DNA of 64,000 nucleotides from Artocarpus heterophyllus (taxonomy: Eukaryota > Streptophyta > Magnoliopsida > Rosales > Moraceae): positions 24,181,661 to 24,245,660 of the forward strand of contig CM046350.1 of NCBI GenBank assembly GCA_025403435.1. Reading direction: 5' to 3'. Below are positions 1-12,559 of this stretch, one piece after another. The position numbers and the translations under genes were made by a program. Under the pieces are notes generated by a model. The model was not told the DNA's origin and searched no databases. It was given only the letters and a program-made list of their open reading frames with translations. Within the stretch, counting starts at the first letter, position 1; the number at the start of each line of letters is the position of its first letter.

Positions 1-1340
1 GTTTTAGAGAATCAAGTGGTGAGTAAAGAACAATTTAAAGGATTATCATTCGAGGAGTTCTTTCATGAAACCAAGTCACAAGACCCATTGGAGGATAAGG
101 AAGCCTATGCAATCATTGATATGAACTTGTCGATGGTAATATCATATACACCACCAACAGATTCTTACTTTCCATTAATGCCATCAGCACCATATTATAT
201 CATCTTTTAGCTTGAGCTAAAATCGAAGTTCTCCTTCTAGGCATATAAATAAAAAATGGGTCAAGTTAGTGCAATGTGTTGGAATTTCCCACGCCTTGCC
301 AAGCTTGAGGGTATCAACAATGAAGACCTATATGTGTTGTGCTATGACATATTTTATGGGCGGAAGCTGCTCTTTGATTTACATTTCCCACGTCAAGTTG
401 AGAACAATAAACCAAGTATTTATTGGAAGGTAACCTAATGAATAAAGAGCACCTCATGACAAATTTGATTTCTCTTACCCTCCACTTTATTTTGTTTAAT
501 GCTTTTATTATTTAGTTTGTGGTGTGTGTGTGTGTGTGTTTTTTTTTTAATCTCCCATACTTAGACTTACATTGAGGACAATGTAAGAATTAAGTGTGGT
601 AGGAAGGTTTATTTAATTTTTGTTATTTTTGTGTGTTTGTGTATTTTTATAATTCATTAATGTGTGCATTGTTTTGAATCCCAAGAATTATTTCTCAAAG
701 GAGGACCACATTGAATGACTACTTTACGAAAGACATAGTTATCCATGCCCTCTCAAAACGCATTCAATGATAGGTAGGTTACATTGAAATTCTCTAAGTT
801 TAGATTTTTGCATATATTTTTATAAAAAAGAAAAAATCATATAACTAGAGACCATAAAAATTTTTGGATTTTTGTTTTTTTTTTTTGTTTTAAGTTTTTG
901 AGTCTTACGATATCTTCCAGCAATTTTGATGAGAACTGAGCATTATTGATATGATTTTGATTGAAGACGAGTGTTGTTTTGAATTCTATGTGATTCATTG
1001 GTTCATATGTTTCTATGATGATTGTACTCAAATTTATTGCACAATAGCCATGTTATTCGGTACAGAGATAAGCATGCTTGGATGAGTAGATTCTTTTTAA
1101 TATTTTTCTTGTATAAATTCTAGTTTTGAAAGTAAGTATTCTGTATTAGAACTCTACTGGAGGTCTGTCAAGGTGAACGACTAATCATGTATCATTTTGA
1201 ATCATAAGGCAATAGGATTTTCTTAGCATCAAAGCCAACTAAACCAGAGCCCCGATAGATGCTCTAGAAGGAACATCCCTCTTAATAGCCATTTGTGCAT
1301 TTATGTAAACCTGTTCGTTTCATAAGCCATATTTTCTAAG
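1..1340. other. Decayed retroelement-derived region, no intact gene
   Basis: Two short plus-strand ORFs (16-210 and 256-438) resemble no family I recognise. The text near 560-600, a 'ttgaggacaatgt...aagtgtgg' stretch, resembles the sequence that often follows pol in plant Ty3/gypsy elements, so this may be the tail of a plus-strand gypsy element. A (GT)n microsatellite and a T-run lie at about 523-550. From about 600 to 1340 I see only AT-rich sequence without coding signals. Confidence 0.35.
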
Positions 1341-1545
1341 GTGCTTTGGAAATGAGTGCAGTTCCTAGTACAAGATCAATTACAAACTCAATCTCTCGAT
1401 CTAGTGGCAATCTTGGTAAATCATCTGGAAATACTTTTGAAAATTCTTGAACCACATCTACATCTTCTTGCTTTAACTTATGTTCCACCAAAGAATCTAT
1501 AACAGAGGAAACTCTGAAACTCCCTAAGAGTTATTGTTCACAATC
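1340..1545 (-). pseudogene. Ty3/gypsy pol fragment, start of RT domain (element C remnant)
   Basis: Read on the minus strand, about 1370-1480 encodes a decayed version of the conserved stretch before gypsy reverse transcriptase (D-LP-LP--REIEF-I-L). The same block is recognisable in element D near 62460-62530. No open frame survives. It belongs with the minus-strand gag remnant to its right, with a copia LTR fragment lying between them. The match is short and judged by eye. Confidence 0.5.
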
Positions 1546-1549
1546 AAGA

Positions 1550-1838
1550 ACTTTAGCTCTAGGTCTTCTCAAGTGGTTGGAAGGAGAGTCATTAGAAGAA
1601 GAGTTGTACGACATATTATCACCCACACTTTGATTGTGGATAAAGAATATTAAAGAAGACTAGTTAGTTAAGGCTTTTCTGTAACGTTTTTCTCTTCGCG
1701 GATTCGTGCCTACTTCAGTAGACAAAAGGTTAGTAAGATCTGTCATTTATTTATGTATATAACGTGTCTAACTTTTATTTTAGAAAATACTTTGATTTAA
1801 AAATTTTTAAAATTCTGTTGCATACTCGTTTTCCAACA
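1550..1838 (+). repeat. Truncated Ty1/copia LTR fragment (3' end only)
   Basis: This stretch aligns by eye with the last ~290 bp of the copia element A LTRs (about 20365-20657 and 28010-28302). Shared landmarks are 'ttggaaggagagtca', 'gttagtaagatct' and the terminal 'ttccaaca'. It is clearly more diverged than the two LTRs of element A are from each other. No PBS follows, so it is a broken LTR left inside the gypsy remnant. Confidence 0.75.
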
Positions 1839-2019
1839 CTTTTGTCTTATCTTTTCCACTGGGTAGGATTCTTTATATTAAATCCTGATGTTCTTTATTG
1901 GTGAAACTTCTCAATATCTTTTTCATCCTAATCAGCTATCAACGCTTTGTCCATCGACTTTCTAAACTCTATTGCAAATGACATCCTTACATCCCTTTTG
2001 ATTTCAAGATTAAGGCCTC

Positions 2020-2870
2020 TTAAAAGTGATCTATCTTCTTATTACTTTCCTTAGCAATGTAAGGGACATATTTGCAAACTTCATCAAATTTTTGAACATA
2101 ATCAGACACCGACATCCCTCCTTGCTTTAGCTCTAAAAACTCCTTTACTTTCAGTGATCTAGTATCCTTGGTGAAATATGTTTTATAGAAGGTCTTCTTG
2201 AATTTATCCCATATCAACTCATCCATGTTCACTCCAAGCTTAGTTCCTTCCCACTAGGTTCTGGCTCCCTTTTTAAGCAAGAAAATTGCACAAAGTACCT
2301 TTTCAACATTGCTAATCCTCATGTAATCAAAGATGGCATCAAAGGATTTCACCCATTCCTCAACAACTAATGGATCTGAACCACCATCAAAGTCAGGAGA
2401 CTCCATTTTCTTGAATTTCAATCCTCATGTAATCAAAGATGGCATCAAAGGATTTCACCCATTCCTCTACAACTAATGGGTCTGAACCACCATCAAAGTC
2501 AAGAGACTTCATTTTCCTAAATTTCTCATAAATAGATTACGAAGCATCTGGCAAAGGTGGAGGTGGAGGTAGAGGAGGCGGTTGACATTGTTGGTTGTTC
2601 CTTTACATATCCAACAATTATTGTATTTGTTCATTATGCATTCTAGTATGTTGTTGAATCAAATTTATTAGATTATCTGCTAAATCATGATCACCCTCCT
2701 AATCACCATCCTTTGTCTTCCTTTTTAGTGCCATATCTTTTTGTATAATGTCCATTCTTATTGCTTTAACTAGCCAATAATAAAAGCAATCATAAGCTAA
2801 ACAAAAATTCATAAAGACAAGAAATACCAATAGTTACCAACCTTCCTAGCCATTATATGTTCATATGCCT
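2020..2870 (-). pseudogene. Ty3/gypsy gag remnant (chromovirus-like, element C)
   Basis: The longest intact piece (2020-2232, 70 aa) carries the retrotransposon gag signature W-KF----Y---...K--EFL-L-QG-MSV-DY---F. Gag makes the virus-like particle that packages the element RNA in the cytoplasm. Upstream in element direction, about 2540-2590 encodes a proline run of the kind seen near the N-terminus of Tekay/Del-like gag, and a possible start ATG lies at about 2852-2854 (minus strand). Stops and frameshifts break the frame, and a 106-bp tandem duplication sits inside. The gag lies directly downstream of a tRNA-Met-type PBS, as expected. Confidence 0.7.
2314..2525. repeat. 106-bp tandem duplication in gag remnant
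   Basis: Two adjacent copies, 2314-2419 and 2420-2525, share 'aatcctcatgtaatcaaag' and the following ~85 bp with only a few differences (for example 'caacaactaatggatct' against 'ctacaactaatgggtct'). The period is 106 bp, not a multiple of three, so the duplication alone would break the gag frame. Confidence 0.85.
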
Positions 2871-2896
2871 CCCTTTAACTTTAGAAAATATTTAAC

Positions 2897-2912
2897 CTCT
2901 GCTCTAATACCA
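2897..2912 (-). other. Primer binding site of element C (initiator tRNA-Met type)
   Basis: On the minus strand this reads TGGTATTAGAGCAGAG, one change from the TGGTATCAGAGC core used by many plant LTR retrotransposons. It lies 5 nt from an LTR-like boundary that reads TGTAATACCC on the plus strand from 2918. This fixes C as a minus-strand element with its 5' LTR to the right. Confidence 0.7.
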
Positions 2913-2917
2913 AAAAC

Positions 2918-3675
2918 TGTAATACCCTCAACCTACCTAATAAGCTCATGGAAAGCCTATTTAGTTAGGATAAAGAGTATTAACTTTATTTACATTATAA
3001 ATGTTATGGTTTACTTAAAATATTCATATCAGTACAAAAGAGTTTTGAAAGTGTTGTTTCACTCATTTTCTTATTTACAACATATATAGTATTCAAAAAT
3101 AGGATGTAGAGTGTACTATCATATCTAGAGTTAGTAATATATCTATTTACGAAACCATAACAACCTGTTAAATTTGACAAAATAGAGTTCCAAAATAGGC
3201 TTCAAAAGTTGACCTTAAATATGACATATGAACAAATCTCAATCCGACAGCTGTGGATACTTGGTCAACCCTTAACTTGTACATCCTCACCTGCATCATA
3301 AGAATTGTAATGAGTTAAAGACTCAGTAAGTAGAAACTAATGCATGAACATGAACACTAAATGAGAATGCAATCAAACATTTTCTTTTATTAGTTTTCTT
3401 TCAATTTTCTTCTTTTGGGTACCCTTCGAGTGTGGTACTTAATTGATAATCATAGTCGTGGTTTTCGAAACATATTCATCATAATTTGGCCAATGCAACA
3501 ATAATAATGCGGGGTTAGCATCTTGATCTTTAGACCTCAGGTATTTGCCATATTCAGTCTCAGTCTTTATGGATTTTCTTATCTTGTTTTTTCAACCTCA
3601 AAGTATTCACCATCCATTGTTGGGTTTGTCGGTCCCACCCACGTCCCATGTCTACCCAATCACCAATTAAGCACT
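2918..3675 (-). mobile_element. Element C 5' LTR, first segment (interrupted by element B)
   Basis: It starts TGTAATACCC next to the PBS. Blocks such as 'cctcacctgcat...actcagtaagtagaaac' sit where the LTR of element D has equivalent blocks. The LTR is cut at 3675/3676 by element B and resumes at 17416. The short ORFs inside (2865-3089, 3523-3720) look like chance frames. The inference of one continuous LTR rests on orientation and block order, not on a computed alignment. Confidence 0.55.
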
Positions 3676-5281
3676 TGTATATATCGCCCAAAATGTTTCT
3701 TTAAACGCGGACATATGTAGTATAGAAAGTTGTCGTATCCACAAGGACGTGGGTTTTTGAAAGATTGAAAATGATTGAAAAGGCAAGGGTGATTTTAACA
3801 AAATTTTAAAGAAAACGATTATTTTTTAACAATTTTAAATAAGATTTTAAAACATAAAATTAAAACGGTGAAGCTTTAAGAATCTTTTGTATGTTTCATA
3901 ACTGATATGGGATCTTAGCTTTAAATAAATAATTATCTAAAGCATTGATTTATTATATCTTTTCTGTTAATTGTAAGCGCATTTACTAATTTTATAAGTC
4001 AACATAAAACGACAATATAGTAAGCTACAATACAATAAGGATTTTCTTATAAAAAATAGTAAAAGAATCATCTCTTACTAATGATTTGGTGCACTAATTA
4101 TGAAAATTATAAACGTTATCACTACAATTATAATTAATATAATTTTGAGATAGAAAAGATAATAACAAGTCAAAATTAGTATATTTAAATGGAACAATTT
4201 ATTGCATTAATTCTAGCAGAACCTTGTTTTATTAAATGGTTTAAGAATACACTATGCCATCCTATGTCGACAATAAATCAAACATTAACAAGCATTTACT
4301 ATGCCAGTTCATGTCTATAACGCAGCAAAAACTCAACTTAATAAACATGCATGATTTTAGTATTATTAATATTAATTATGCAACACATTAAATTACATAA
4401 ACAAATATAACAACATTAACAATAAGGACTAAAAACATAGAAAATATAACTTATTCTATAAAAATATAAGCATTACAAAGCAGATATAAAGTTAAAAACT
4501 ATACTAGAGCACTATGCAATTGCACGTGGAGCTGCCCACACACAATTTGACATGCTTCTAAAGATTCCCTAACAAGCAGCAAGTGATCTAGCAGTTGAGG
4601 ATGATTCAGAGGTTTGATCGAATGGTCCAAAATGCGCCATATGTCCTTTTGTTTAATTTTTAATTTCTTTTTGGTTTCTTGTGCATTTGAGGTCCATTTT
4701 TGTGCCCTTTTTTGTGCCGTCTTGCTCCCTTTTTTTCTGGATTTTAAATCTAAAATTAAAACACACTAAAATTAATTATTTAACAAACAAAATATTTACA
4801 ATAATTTTAAAATATTTATTTTACAACAAAACACACAAAAATAATTACAAACTTCTAAAATTCTACTCTCTTTCAGTTTGACACGGATATGATTTTTAAG
4901 ACTCGAAAATATTTTTAGAAATTATCAAAAATATAATAGATCATATTTACAAACTTAAAATACACTAAAAAATACATTAAGACTTAAAATTAAATAACCA
5001 GTTATTATTTTTACCGTTTTAATTATTTACAAACTAAACACATATTTAGCACACAGAAACAACTAAACACATATTTAACACACCAAAACAACTTTAAAAA
5101 TTATCAAAAATATTATCAAACAAAAAACGCACTAAAAATACATTTTTAAACATATTTATACACTAAGACACAAAAATACTTAGTAACAAAAAATGCTAAT
5201 ATTTAGAGAATTTTACGAGAAATGTTAATGCAAAATAATGATATTTAACCTTAAAAAATATTTATTTTTACAGTCTCATTA
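3676..5281 (-). repeat. Element B 3' LTR (with internal deletion)
   Basis: It aligns with 15257-17415 from 'gcccaaaatgtttc' to the end near 'cagtctcatta'. About 550 bp present in the other LTR (roughly 16130-16690, including its TATA-like box) are missing at about 4517. The two LTRs differ at many positions, indicating an old insertion. Confidence 0.8.
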
Positions 5282-5977
5282 TACTTCTCAACCACTTCTT
5301 GCTAGTCCCTTGCAATTAAAGCAATATGATTTTGAAATGATTTACTAAATATTCATACAATGTAAACCATTTAACTATAATTTGACTCACCTAACTAAAT
5401 AGACTAACAAAACAAAAATCTTATTTGAACGATATATATGCTATTTAACAAAAATGAATGCAAGCCAGACTTCGTGCAAAAAGGGTTAATAAATAATTTT
5501 GAAGTTTCATAAAAAATAAGAATAAAATTGTTATGATATTTTTTTATTCACATTACTCCTACAGGTAGCAACATTTCAACTTTATTATTAGAACAATTAA
5601 GAATAAAGACTTAAAACAGAAATATTTACAAAAATTAAATAAATTTAACAATTATGGATAGTATAATGTTTGGCTTCCTTAAGTTTTCTCTATGACCCAT
5701 TTAACGAGCTTTGAGTTAGTAACTCCTAGATTAATTGGCCTAAGGTACTAGGTGTTGAAGCACCCCTTAGAACTTACTTACTCAAGTTAAAGATGCTACA
5801 AAACCAAACTTAACCGACTTTTATTCATTAATAATAATAATTATACTTTATTTATTTACCCTTCCTTTTAATTTTCATTTATCAAATTTAATTGACTAAT
5901 TAATTTTGAAAATGTTACTGCCTTTAATTGTTTATCTTCACAAAATAACAAAACTCAAATATTTATAGCTTTAACTT
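5282..5977. other. Element B 3' internal non-coding region
   Basis: No coding signal. Next to the LTR, 'cttctcaaccacttcttgctagtcc' corresponds to 'ccccaaccagcttattgctagtctc' at the same position in the LOG-carrying element (35232 onward). The polypurine tract would lie here but is eroded. Confidence 0.6.
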
Positions 5978-8457
5978 TGTGACACCCATTATTTTCTTAA
6001 CAGGTAATATGGTAATTAAATTAATTATTAGTATGCTAACTAAAATTTATTTCATCTAAAATCTATTTCATCCTATTTATTTATACCTATTTCAAAATTT
6101 TTTAAAATTTTTCTATGTCTATTTAGTAAATTTACCGAAACGTTCTTGGAACATCAAATTAATTACTAAAATACCATTTGGCATTATATGAACTAAAGTC
6201 TCCAAAGGAGACATAATGCACTTAATGCTTCACCTACTTGTCTCCCACTTCCCATTATTTTCCTTCAATCAGGTCCTCTAACAAAGAAAACCATACATTC
6301 ATTTTCTTTTCTCCGTGCAACACTTATCTTTCCCTTTCTCCTTGAAATGTCTTCCTCTCATTCTCTTCTTCTTCTTCCTTTTTCTGCTCTCTAAACTTGA
6401 GAAACCCAGCTCCATGTCGTTCAAAAGTTCCCATGCTAAAGTTGAACTTGAGCTTTAATCTCTTGAATTGATGACTTAAAGTTTTCAATGAGATTTTAAG
6501 GTAAGATTTTAGAAAATTAATCTAGTCTTATCTACCATCTTTACTTTGAAATTACTCATTTATTTTACTGCATAATTTATATTTTATGGTTTTGAATGAG
6601 AAAGTTTGACATAAGCATGTTTTCACCCTTATTTGTAAAAAATGCTAGAGATATAGGTTGATGATGATTTTGATATAAAACTCATGAAAATATGTTTATT
6701 GTAATTATATAATGCAAGCTGCATATTTTGGAATGGTTTTAAGATTTTGAACAAGGATAATATGTTTTGGGTTAAAGAAAAATTTGACATTCCATAAACT
6801 TTGTAATACCTTTATGGGCAGTGGCTATTTCTTGAAATTTTGGGATTAAATTAAAATGAATTTTATAAATTGGTTTGCATATTTAAAAAGTAGACATCCT
6901 AAGCTTTCTAACGAGCTGTCATAAACCTAAATTAGAGTTGTATTTTATTTTCTATAAATTTTTCAATTTTCGTATTGGAAACTAGTAAACTGCCAGTTTG
7001 TCATGGTATACCAGCTGCTAACCTGAACCAAGAACCCATCTTTGCTCACCACCTAATTTCTTAATGTCTTGCAACCTTTCCAATATTATCCTAAGTGATT
7101 GATGAATCTTATTAGGGACTAAAACATATAGATTACTTGTTTAATTTTATATTGTGTTAAGACAAAAATTGTTTACTGTGGTATTCAAAAAAGGATTTGC
7201 ATAAAGGCTTTAATGGCACACTAATAAGATGGATTTACACATGATTTATTTATAAATATGGTTGTATGTTGTGCTTTAGTTTTAATTGTCCTTATGCACA
7301 CCTTAGGATCAAGGGAGTGTGGAGCTAACATTAATTGATTCTGGGATTTAAAGATTGTTGATAAGCTTGGAAGGTAGGTATTCTATTACTCATCTTTTGT
7401 GAGGTTTTATGGAATTAAAATTGATTGTTTTACCGCAAGATATATATATATATATATATATCTATGTTGAACTGCTATTATATGAGTATCACATATGAAA
7501 CATATGACATGGACTCGTCTTGTATTGTCCGGCGAGGAACATAATGAATTAACACATGTTATAAATTGAGAAGCATGGTTAGGAAAACTGACTCTATTAA
7601 TAATGATTGAATATAGAGAAATGGTGAGACGTGAAGAGGGCGGCAGTTACATCCTTGGGCATGAATACCCTAAAAGGTAAAATAGGGGGAAGGTGATGAC
7701 GCTTCCTTGGGTTGAAAGTCCCAGAACACACTGTATAGGAATCGACTTGGTGGGGACTCGGGGCTCGATGTCCCCTCACCGAAACACCCTTGGAATGTTT
7801 AGAGGGTGATCAAGCACGCCCATTTGGGTTTCAGTGAGTTGAGTGATACTCTATTGAACGTGGGTACCTAGGAATAATGATGAGCTGTAACATTTGTATA
7901 TATGTATATGTATGAAACTAAGTAATGACTAACTATGGTATCCATGCAATATGATTATAATAAATCTCATAATGTGGATAATGATGAGTATTAAATAACC
8001 ATGTAGGTTTTAATGTAGTAATGATAAAAACCTAAAGGTGAGTAATGGTTTTCTCTACTGAGCATATTGTCGCTCATTCCCTTATATTTTTATCTTTTCA
8101 GGACTCACTAAGTATGAGGTGACTACGAGAAAAATAGTTGAGGAAGCTATGTAGCTATATTATATTAGGACTGCTTTAATTGTTAAGAATGTTCTTCATG
8201 ATAATATAAGCATCAATTGTTACTTTCTGTGACTGTATTAAAATACGTTGAGGGTTAAAATGATGATGACGACAATTTATATTATTAAATTAAAGGTGCT
8301 ACATTAAACTGTGGTTTAATTGTCGTTTATATTTTTATTTTTGATTTGAGAGTTTTCATTTAAGCCCCGAGCAATTTTATTTTTAAGGTTTTACTTTTAT
8401 TTCTGATTTTTATTTTAATTCATTAAAAACTGTTAACCCTCATATAGGGGCGTTACA
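5978..8457 (+). mobile_element. Solo LTR of a Tekay/Del-like gypsy element
   Basis: A 2480-bp segment begins TGTGACACCC, ends GGGGCGTTACA and is flanked by perfect 5-bp TSDs AACTT (5973-5977 and 8458-8462). It has no internal domain, PBS or pol, as expected after recombination between two LTRs. A block at about 8059-8120 ('gctcattccctta...tcttttcagg') resembles the element-sense strand of the element D LTR, which suggests plus orientation. A (TA)n microsatellite lies at 7440-7461. The 60-aa ORF at 7597-7779 looks like chance. Confidence 0.85.
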
Positions 8458-8462
8458 AACTT

Positions 8463-9048
8463 GCCATCATAATTAAGCATTACAGTGTGTGTGTGAAAAG
8501 AACGGCTTACAAGCACTCTAAAAAATTAACATATAAAAATGTTAAATAAAATTGAAGTTTTGAAAGTCTATAAAGTTAGACAATTCAAAGAATAGAAGAA
8601 TAACATTACAGTAATATGAAATTCAAAAAACAAAACAAAATAATAAAACATTAATTACTAAGAAACTAACATTTACAGAACATTTTTTTATTTTATAACT
8701 TACAAAAATGAAAAATTTTTACAAAAACACACAAAATCTAGAGCAAAAACCGACAAAGTTAAGCAAAAATAAAAAAATCGAGGCACAATTTCGTACATCA
8801 GTGATGCACAACCTCTCCTCCCAACTTAAATTGTACAGTCCCTAATGTATACAAAGGAATAGTGAGAGCAGCAAAAATATTACCTAAATTAACATAGCTG
8901 TAGAGATGATCTGTAACAAACTTAATAAACCAAACTAAATAAACTAAAATAAACACACAACAATATATTACAAATTGAGTCTTTTAAAGTCAGATTCCCA
9001 AGACTTTATTTTTGTTCTGAAAATCAAAAATCATGTTTTTTACACAAA
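8463..9048. other. Element B internal non-coding region, continued
   Basis: AT-rich, no coding signal. The stretch 8800-8860 ('gcacaacctctcctcccaactta') corresponds to 36802-36830 in the LOG-carrying element ('acacaaccttctccccccaacc'), giving an anchor for comparing the two elements. Confidence 0.5.
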
Positions 9049-9141
9049 TTCTTCAAAATACATCTTAAGAGGCCGCAAATACAAAGTATTCACTAATCAC
9101 TACTGATTATGTCCTCCTTAATCTCAGCCATTTTGCAAGAA
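9049..9141 (-). other. Imperfect hairpin after element B pol (motif copy B)
   Basis: The arms 9049-9059 and 9130-9141 are complementary apart from one bulged base. Inside, the plus strand carries 'ctcagcc' at 9124-9130 and 'cttaagaggcc' at 9063-9073. These correspond to the conserved blocks of five hairpins in the element at 33068-42119. An inner helix, TTAAG-GAGG with CCTC-TTAA, also forms in the minus-strand RNA. It lies roughly 100 nt downstream of the likely pol end. Confidence 0.7.
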
Positions 9142-9259
9142 TTGACTTTGAAATTCATTTTCAATTTTTGAGGGTTTTTTTTATGAAAATTTAAAGAACA
9201 TAAAATTAAGCAGAAAATAAAATAAGAAAAAAAACGACAAAAATAAATATTTATAAAAG

Positions 9260-10489
9260 AGAATGATAGAAAACTACTTAGGGTTGGTAAATCGGAGCCA
9301 CAAGACTAACCTCTTTGGGCTTAGTTATCTATTTTGTGTAGCTTTTCAGTCTTCAGACATTTACTCTGAGTATCCTTCCATCAGATGGATCTTCGATTTC
9401 AACAACACCATTTGGGTAAACCTGTTTTATAATATATGGACCAGTCCATCATGATTTTCATTTACCAAGATGAAGGTAGAGTCGAGATTCATAAAGATGA
9501 ACCCGTTGATTTCGCTCAAAATTTTTCCGCTGGATCTAGTTGTCATGAAATGCTTTTATTTTTGTTTTGTAAATCCATGAATTGTCATAAGCATCATTCC
9601 TTAATTCCTCAAGTTTAGAGAATTAAAGTTTCTATCCAATATTTGCAGCACTAAGATCAAACTTGAGAGCTTTAATAGCCCAATAAGCTTTATGTTCAAG
9701 TTCTATAGGTAAATGACCAGTTTTTCCAAAGATGAACCTATAAGGAGACATTCCTAAGGGAGTATTGTAAGCTGTATGGTGTGCCCAAAGTGCATCTTAA
9801 AGACATGAAGATCAATCTTTTTGATCTGAATTCATCATTTTTTCCAATATTTATTTCATCTCTATATTTGCTAACTCAGCTTGTTTATTTGTCTGTAAAT
9901 GATAGGTAGTCGAAACTTTATGAATTACACCGTACTTTCCCATTAGAGCTTCAAAAGAACGGTTGCAAAAATATGTGCCTTGATCACTGATTATGGTGCG
10001 TGGTGTACCATACCTAGATAACACGTTTTCTTTAAAGAACTTTATAACAATTGTGTTATCGTTAGTACGGTATGCGACGAATTCAACCCATTTTGAAAGA
10101 TACTCCACAGCAAAAAGGATGTATATGTACCTAAGAGAAGGTGGAAAAGGTCCCACAAAGTCTATTCCTTAGCAATCAAATATTTCTATTGCAATAATTA
10201 AGTTTAGAGGCATCATATCGCGATAGGATAAAGTACCAAACTTTTGACAATTTTTACATGAACAACAGTAGTGATAAATGTTTTTGAACAAAGTGGGCCA
10301 ATAAGACCACATTGGAGAATCTTTGCAGCAATCTTTCTTTGTAGAAAAATGACTGCCACATGTATCAGTATGACAAAATTTTAAGACACTAAATACTTCA
10401 TCTTCAAGACTGCAACGTCTCATGATTTGATCATGATAGTATTTGAAAAGTTTAGGGTCATCCCAGAAAAAGGTATACACTTCAACCAA
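9260..10489 (-). pseudogene. Element B integrase remnant
   Basis: Integrase inserts the cDNA into the host chromosome. On the minus strand, 10169-10489 encodes the zinc-binding N-terminal domain (C-T-T-CGSHFS, then C--C---C--C--FG). The stretch 9851-10156 encodes the core with FP-S--Y-YI, VEYLSKWVE, F-RYGTPR-IISDQGT-F and the H-TT-YH-QTN-Q-E motif containing the catalytic acidic residues. About 9260-9850 encodes decayed C-terminal sequence. Several frame breaks make it non-functional. Confidence 0.8.
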
Positions 10490-10513
10490 AAACTTTCTTT
10501 TGTCTTGAAAACT

Positions 10514-11050
10514 TTAAGTAGAAGGAATTTCTCTAGTTGTCAAGTAATTGACAATGTACGCATACCAAGTTAACTTGGTGATAGAAAACAGATGTTCATT
10601 AGGAAATTCATCATGGATTGGTAGGCCATCGATAAAATCATTGAATCCCAAGCGAGATATATGGTCAGCTACCACATTCTCAACCCCTTTCTTGTCCTTA
10701 GTGGTCAAATCAAACTCTTGCAGAAGAAGGATTCACCTGATAAGTTAGGTCTTAGCATTTTTGTTAGAAAAGAGATATTTAAGGCTGAATGATCAGTGAA
10801 AATAGTGATGGGTGAACCGATCAGGTATGAACGAAACTTGTTAAGAGCAAATACTATAGTAAGTAATTTTTTTAGTGGTTGAGTAGTTCCTTTGAAAACT
10901 GTTCAAATTTCTACTTGCATAGTACATTACAAAAGGTTTTCCTTCCCTCCATTAACGTAAAAAGGCTCCTACAATGTAATTGCTTGCATCACACATAAGT
11001 TCAAATGGTAAACTCCAATCAGGGGGATTGCATGATAAGTGTAGAGGTCA
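10514..11050 (-). pseudogene. Element B RNase H and RT connection remnant
   Basis: The ORF 10514-10708 carries KKGVENVVADHISRL, the conserved end of gypsy RNase H (cleaves RNA in RNA-DNA hybrids), followed by a linker toward integrase. Recognisable but interrupted RNase H sequence extends to about 11050. The 66-aa plus-strand ORF here is a shadow. Confidence 0.7.
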
Positions 11051-11099
11051 TCTTATATATTAGTGTTCAGAAAGATTCTCCACATTCTTTTATTCATTC

Positions 11100-12301
11100 A
11101 AACACTACATCTTTTAACAAGAGATTTCGTAATGGTCTTGATATGGCTGAAAAATTCTAAATGAATTTCCCTTAGAATCCAGCATATCAAAGAAAAGATC
11201 GAACATCTCTAACAATCTTTGGAGTGGCCATGTTTGAAATAAATTCAATCTTAGCTGGACCAACTTCAATTCCTTTTTTAGAGACAATATGTCCAAGAAC
11301 TACGTCACATGGAACCATAAAATGGCATTTTTCCTATTTAACACAAGGCTTTTTTCTTCACAGCTTTTCAAAACGGCTTCTAAGTTAAGTAGACGAGTGT
11401 CAAACAAATCACCAAAGACAGTCAAATCATCCATGAAAACTTCCATAATCTTCTCAATCATGTCATTGAAAATGCCCATTATGCATCTTTGAAATGTAGC
11501 TAGAGCATTACAAAGTCCAAATGGCATATGCCGAAAAGCATAAGTATCAAAAGGATATGTAAACATGGTCTTTTCTTGATCTTTTAATGCAATCTCTATC
11601 TAATAGTATCCTAAATATCCATCAAGAAAGTAATAGAAAGGATGACCAGCTACACGTTCTAAAATTTGATCAATGAATAGGAGTGGGAAATGGTTTTTTT
11701 GAGTGGCGATGTTCAACTTTCGATAATCAATGTGCATTCGCCATCCAATGACAGCTCTTATAGGAACAAGATCTCCTTTTTCATTCCTTGAGTTGGACTA
11801 ACCATTTACTATCTACAATGGGGTAAATGGTACCTGCATTTAACAATTTCAACACTTCATTCTTCACAACTTTTTTCATTGTTGGGTTTAGCCGTCTTTG
11901 GGGGTCTTTTCTTAGATTAATGCCTTTTTCTAGTTGAAAATAATTGAAGCAAATCAAGGGACTAATACCCTTGATATCAACTATTGTCCAACCTAATGTA
12001 GTTTTATGATTGCGCAAAATGTTGATTAATCGTCGCTCTTTTGATTCATCGAGTTTGAATGAAATGATGATGAAAAAGAATCATCAGCTCCCAGGAATGC
12101 ATGTTTCAATCCTTCAGAAAGTTTGGCTAACTTAACTTTCAGGATTCCTTTAGTTAATAGTTTTGGCTTTTCTACTTTTGGAAACAACTTTTTAAAGCAT
12201 GGTTGCCAAAACTTTGTTCCTCTATCCAGTGAAAGTTTAAGAATTTCAGAAATGACATCAGAACTTTCAAGATCAAAGTTTTGGAGGACTTCTTTAAGCA
12301 C
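11100..12301 (-). pseudogene. Element B reverse transcriptase remnant (Athila-like)
   Basis: Reverse transcriptase copies element RNA to cDNA. Fragments in order on the minus strand are 12026-12301 (upstream linker), 11781-12017 with GWTIVDIKGISP and PQRRLNP-MK-VV--EVLKLL-AG-IYPI-DSKW, and 11300-11566 with HMPFGLCNA-ATFQRCM-like and FMDDLTVFG motifs. The catalytic Asp pair survives in FMDD. Stops and indels separate the pieces. The wording of these motifs is typical of the Athila lineage. Confidence 0.85.
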
Positions 12302-12384
12302 AATGATTTGCTTTAGAAGTTCTTCCTGAATAGCATCATCAATGATTCAAGTGTAAAAACACTCATCATTGTTTTGAAATTGCT

Positions 12385-12548
12385 TTTCAATATGGAAAAC
12401 ATTCACTTCAAGAGTCATATTTCCAAAAGAATTTTCATGAGACCATTTCAATAGTTAATGAGAGCATTTCAATATGGAAAACATTCACTTCAAGAGTCAT
12501 ATTTCCAAAAGAATTTTCACGAGACCATTTCAATAGTTAATGAGAGCA
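12385..12548. repeat. 82-bp tandem duplication in element B
   Basis: Copies 12385-12466 and 12467-12548 are almost identical (one difference noted, 'cttcaag...catgag' against 'cacgag'). The repeat starts 'tttcaatatggaaaacattc'. It lies between the protease and RT remnants. Confidence 0.85.
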
Positions 12549-12559
12549 TTACCGTATCT

